In this document: in pieces, positions 7,091 to 8,814 of the stretch | Position numbering within the stretch: the stretch's first letter is position 1 | How the letters are laid out: the number at the start of each line of letters is the position of its first letter | Origin: Acidobacteriota bacterium | GTDB lineage: Bacteria > Acidobacteriota > Terriglobia > Terriglobales > Acidobacteriaceae | Reading direction: 5' to 3' | NCBI GenBank assembly: GCA_021781255.1 | Contig: JAJXXG010000981.1 | Span: 1-8,814 of the forward strand | DNA: 8,814 nucleotides | The notes under the pieces: generated by a model | Seen by the model: only the letters and a program-made list of their open reading frames with translations | Told to the model about the DNA's origin: nothing | Database searches by the model: none | Program-made: the position numbers and the translations under genes

Positions 7091-7504
7091 GTGAAGCTCG
7101 ACTCATCAGCATTTGTCGCCGATCAGGAACTGCTGGATGCGCTTGAGAAGCGCGCCACAGCCGTTGTCTGCGAGGAAGACCGGATACTGTTCCATCAAGG
7201 GGAGTTGCCCGCCGGACTCTTCATCCTGCAATCGGGTCGCGCCACGCTTTCAATGCATGCGCCGGACGGCGGTACGCTCATGAGCATCCCGCTCAAGCAG
7301 GGTTCGCTGCTGGGATTGCCGGGGCTGGTTGGGAATCAGCCTTACTCGCTGACGGCAAAAGCGATGAAGGGCGCCACCCTGAGTTTTGTCACGCGCGAGG
7401 CCTTCTCAAATATGATGCTCACGCAGCCGGCCCTGTCCTTGCACGTCCTGCGGGTATTGGCCGCCGAGGTCCGCAACGCCCGCACCGCCATCACAGAGGT
7501 CTGA
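7091..7504 (+). CDS. Stand-alone cyclic-nucleotide-binding-fold (Crp-like) protein without HTH
   Basis: The 137-residue product is one cNMP-binding fold: LFHQGELPAGLFILQSGRATLSM (about 33-55) is the classic beta-roll with its G-x5-FIL-x-G turn, GSLLGLPGL (71-79) is in the phosphate-binding-cassette place, and a long C-helix runs from about 106 to the end. Full Crp/Fnr regulators have about 210-240 residues; here the stop comes straight after the C-helix, so there is no helix-turn-helix. Aligned by eye with E. coli Crp, the cassette Glu72 is a Leu (residue 76) and Arg82 a Tyr (residue 85), so ordinary cAMP binding is doubtful. GTG 7091 is chosen for its GGAG and because relatives I recall begin near MKLDSSAFVAD; GTG 7028 would add 21 residues. 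The function is unknown: a dimerising sensor or a partner of a DNA-binding Crp are possibilities. The CRP-like site upstream suggests Crp-family control. Confidence 0.82.
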   Translation: MKLDSSAFVADQELLDALEKRATAVVCEEDRILFHQGELPAGLFILQSGRATLSMHAPDGGTLMSIPLKQGSLLGLPGLVGNQPYSLTAKAMKGATLSFVTREAFSNMMLTQPALSLHVLRVLAAEVRNARTAITEV

Positions 7505-7550
7505 GCCCGTCGTAACCCCTGCCCCGCTTACGCGCAGAGTGCAAATACGA

Positions 7551-7556
7551 TAGCAT
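7551..7556 (+). promoter_or_regulatory. Possible -10 for a leaderless recG mRNA
   Basis: TAGCAT (four of six to TATAAT) places transcription start at about 7563-7564, on the GTG chosen for recG. GGAG at 7559-7562 is only one base from that GTG, too close for a normal Shine-Dalgarno role. The upstream TTACGC (7528-7533), 17 bp away, is a poor -35. Confidence 0.25.
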
Positions 7557-7563
7557 CCGGAGT

Positions 7564-8814
7564 GTGCCCGGCCTTGATACTCCAGTCATGTACGTGCGCG
7601 GCGTGGGTCCGCGCGTGGCAGAGATGCTTGCCGCCAAGGGCATCCAGACCGCTGAAGACCTGCTTTACCACCTTCCGTTCCGGTATGAGGACCGCCAGAA
7701 CCCGCGCAGCCTGGATGAGCTGAAACCCGGCGAGATGGCCAGCGTGATTGCGGAGGTGCGTGGTGCCGCCCTGCTGCGCACGCGGCGCATGCCCATCTTT
7801 GAGCTGACGGTTGGCCAGGGAAGGCTGGCCCTGAAGTGCATCTGGTTTAACGCCAGCTATCTCAGCGGCAAGTTCAACGCCGGTCAGACGGTTGCCCTGT
7901 TCGGCAAGGTGGAGCCCTCCCGCTCCACCAGCAATCTGAAGATGATCCAGCCGCAGTGGGAACTGCTTCCCGACGCCAACGAGGATGCAGAAACTCGCCT
8001 GCTCGAAGTGGGCCGCATTACCCCGGTGTACGAGTCGTTGGGCGGCAGTCGGCTGGCCTCCCGCTGGCAGCGCAAGGTGATCTTCAACCTGCTGGAAGGC
8101 ATGCGCAGTGCCATGCCGGAGTGCCTGCCACAGACCATGCTGGCCCGCCTTGGCATGCCGAACCGCGAACTGGCTCTGCGAGAGGTGCACTACCCGCCCG
8201 AGGGCACTCCCATGACGCAGTTACAGGCCTGGGCAACCCCGGCGCATCGGCGGCTCATCTTTGAGGAACTCTTCTTCCTGGAACTAGGTCTCGAACTGAA
8301 GCGCCGCCGCATGCGCGAGCGCGTCGGCATCAGCTTTGCCACCACGGACACAGTCCGGACGGCGCTGCGCGAGGTGCTTCCTTTCCATCCCACGGCTGCG
8401 CAAAAGCGCACCCTGGGCGAGATTGTGGCGGACATGCGCCAGCCCAGCCCGATGCGTCGCCTGTTGCAGGGCGACGTCGGCTCAGGCAAGACGATTGTGG
8501 CGCTGCAGGCCATGCTGGTGGCCATTGAAAACGGCTATCAGGCGGCCCTGATGGCGCCCACGGAGATCCTTGCGACACAGCACTTTCTGGCTGCCCGCAA
8601 GCTGCTGGAGCGGTCCTCGCGCCGTTACCGGATCGTCCTGCTCACCGGCTCGCTTGACGAGGACCGCAAGCGACTGAATCGCAGCATGATCCACCGTGGT
8701 GAGGCGCATCTGGTCATCGGCACCCACGCTCTGATTGAGGAAAAGGTGGAGTTCGACCGCCTGGGCCTGGTCGTCGTGGACGAGCAGCATCGCTTTGGCG
8801 TGCTCCAGCGAGAT
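7564..8814 (+). CDS. recG: ATP-dependent DNA helicase RecG, N-terminal 417 residues (3' end outside window)
   Basis: RecG is a superfamily 2 helicase that remodels stalled replication forks and branched recombination intermediates. The frame is open to the window edge, so about 60% of a protein of some 700 residues is present. The wedge region begins with VRGVGPRVAEML and KGIQTAEDLLYHLPFRYEDR, followed by the OB-fold part (about 60-150). The helicase starts with FHPTAAQKRTLGEI, then Walker A GDVGSGKT at 303-310, motif Ia APTEILATQHF, LLTGSL, IGTHAL and the Walker B box DEQHRFG from residue 406. The start is uncertain: GTG 7564 keeps the conserved TPV-x-YVRGVG lead-in, while ATG 7588 would begin inside it; neither has a well-spaced ribosome binding site. 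The frame has a stop at 7513-7515, so no longer start than about 7516 is possible. No frameshift is seen. Family certain; start about 65%. Confidence 0.96.
   Translation, partial: MPGLDTPVMYVRGVGPRVAEMLAAKGIQTAEDLLYHLPFRYEDRQNPRSLDELKPGEMASVIAEVRGAALLRTRRMPIFELTVGQGRLALKCIWFNASYLSGKFNAGQTVALFGKVEPSRSTSNLKMIQPQWELLPDANEDAETRLLEVGRITPVYESLGGSRLASRWQRKVIFNLLEGMRSAMPECLPQTMLARLGMPNRELALREVHYPPEGTPMTQLQAWATPAHRRLIFEELFFLELGLELKRRRMRERVGISFATTDTVRTALREVLPFHPTAAQKRTLGEIVADMRQPSPMRRLLQGDVGSGKTIVALQAMLVAIENGYQAALMAPTEILATQHFLAARKLLERSSRRYRIVLLTGSLDEDRKRLNRSMIHRGEAHLVIGTHALIEEKVEFDRLGLVVVDEQHRFGVLQRD

Noticed and set aside
7528..8190. 220-codon open frame on the minus strand
   Set aside because: It lies opposite the clear RecG reading frame, which carries the wedge motifs over the same bases; its His/Gln/Ala-rich translation resembles no family and is a product of GC-rich codon use.

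Overview
The window looks like chromosomal housekeeping and cell-envelope DNA from a GC-rich bacterium. I would place it in Acidobacteriota, class Terriglobia (Terriglobus, Granulicella or Edaphobacter type). This rests on recalled resemblance of the RecG N-terminus, the short Crp-like protein and the GT-C-like membrane protein, not on a search. All eight supported genes lie on the + strand. I see no tRNA, rRNA, CRISPR, insertion sequence or phage gene.

Layout: (1) 1-470, the 3' part of a DUF374 lysophospholipid acyltransferase-like gene, overlapping queA (467-1546) by four bases. (2) 1547-1782, a non-coding leader with a weak hairpin after queA and a weak extended -10. (3) 1783-5217, a complete dTDP-L-rhamnose cassette rfbB-rfbA-rfbC-rfbD, each junction a four-base stop/start overlap; start codons run ATG, ATG, TTG, GTG. 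(4) 5319-6902, a 527-residue multi-pass membrane protein of GT-C glycosyltransferase type, preceded by a 101-bp gap with a 6-bp inverted repeat. (5) 6903-7090, a regulatory-looking gap, then a 137-residue stand-alone cyclic-nucleotide-binding-fold protein (7091-7504). (6) 7564 to the end, the first 417 codons of recG.

How the genes fit together: RfbA activates glucose-1-phosphate to dTDP-glucose, RfbB dehydrates it, RfbC epimerises it and RfbD reduces it to dTDP-L-rhamnose, a donor for cell-surface glycans. The GT-C-like protein next door may act in the same envelope glycan pathway, but nothing in the sequence proves it. DUF374 proteins are thought to work on envelope lipid; QueA makes the queuosine precursor on tRNA.

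The part most worth a second look is 6970-7504. A perfect ATGTGAC-N4-GTCACAT palindrome contains the enterobacterial CRP consensus TGTGA-N6-TCACA. It is spaced as a class II activator site from an extended -10, and is followed by a perfect 8-bp hairpin just before the ribosome binding site. The gene behind it encodes a Crp-like sensor fold with no DNA-binding domain and without the usual cAMP-contacting Glu and Arg. This is a candidate Crp-controlled, HTH-less partner protein of unknown role. I found no clear evidence for a larger undescribed system.
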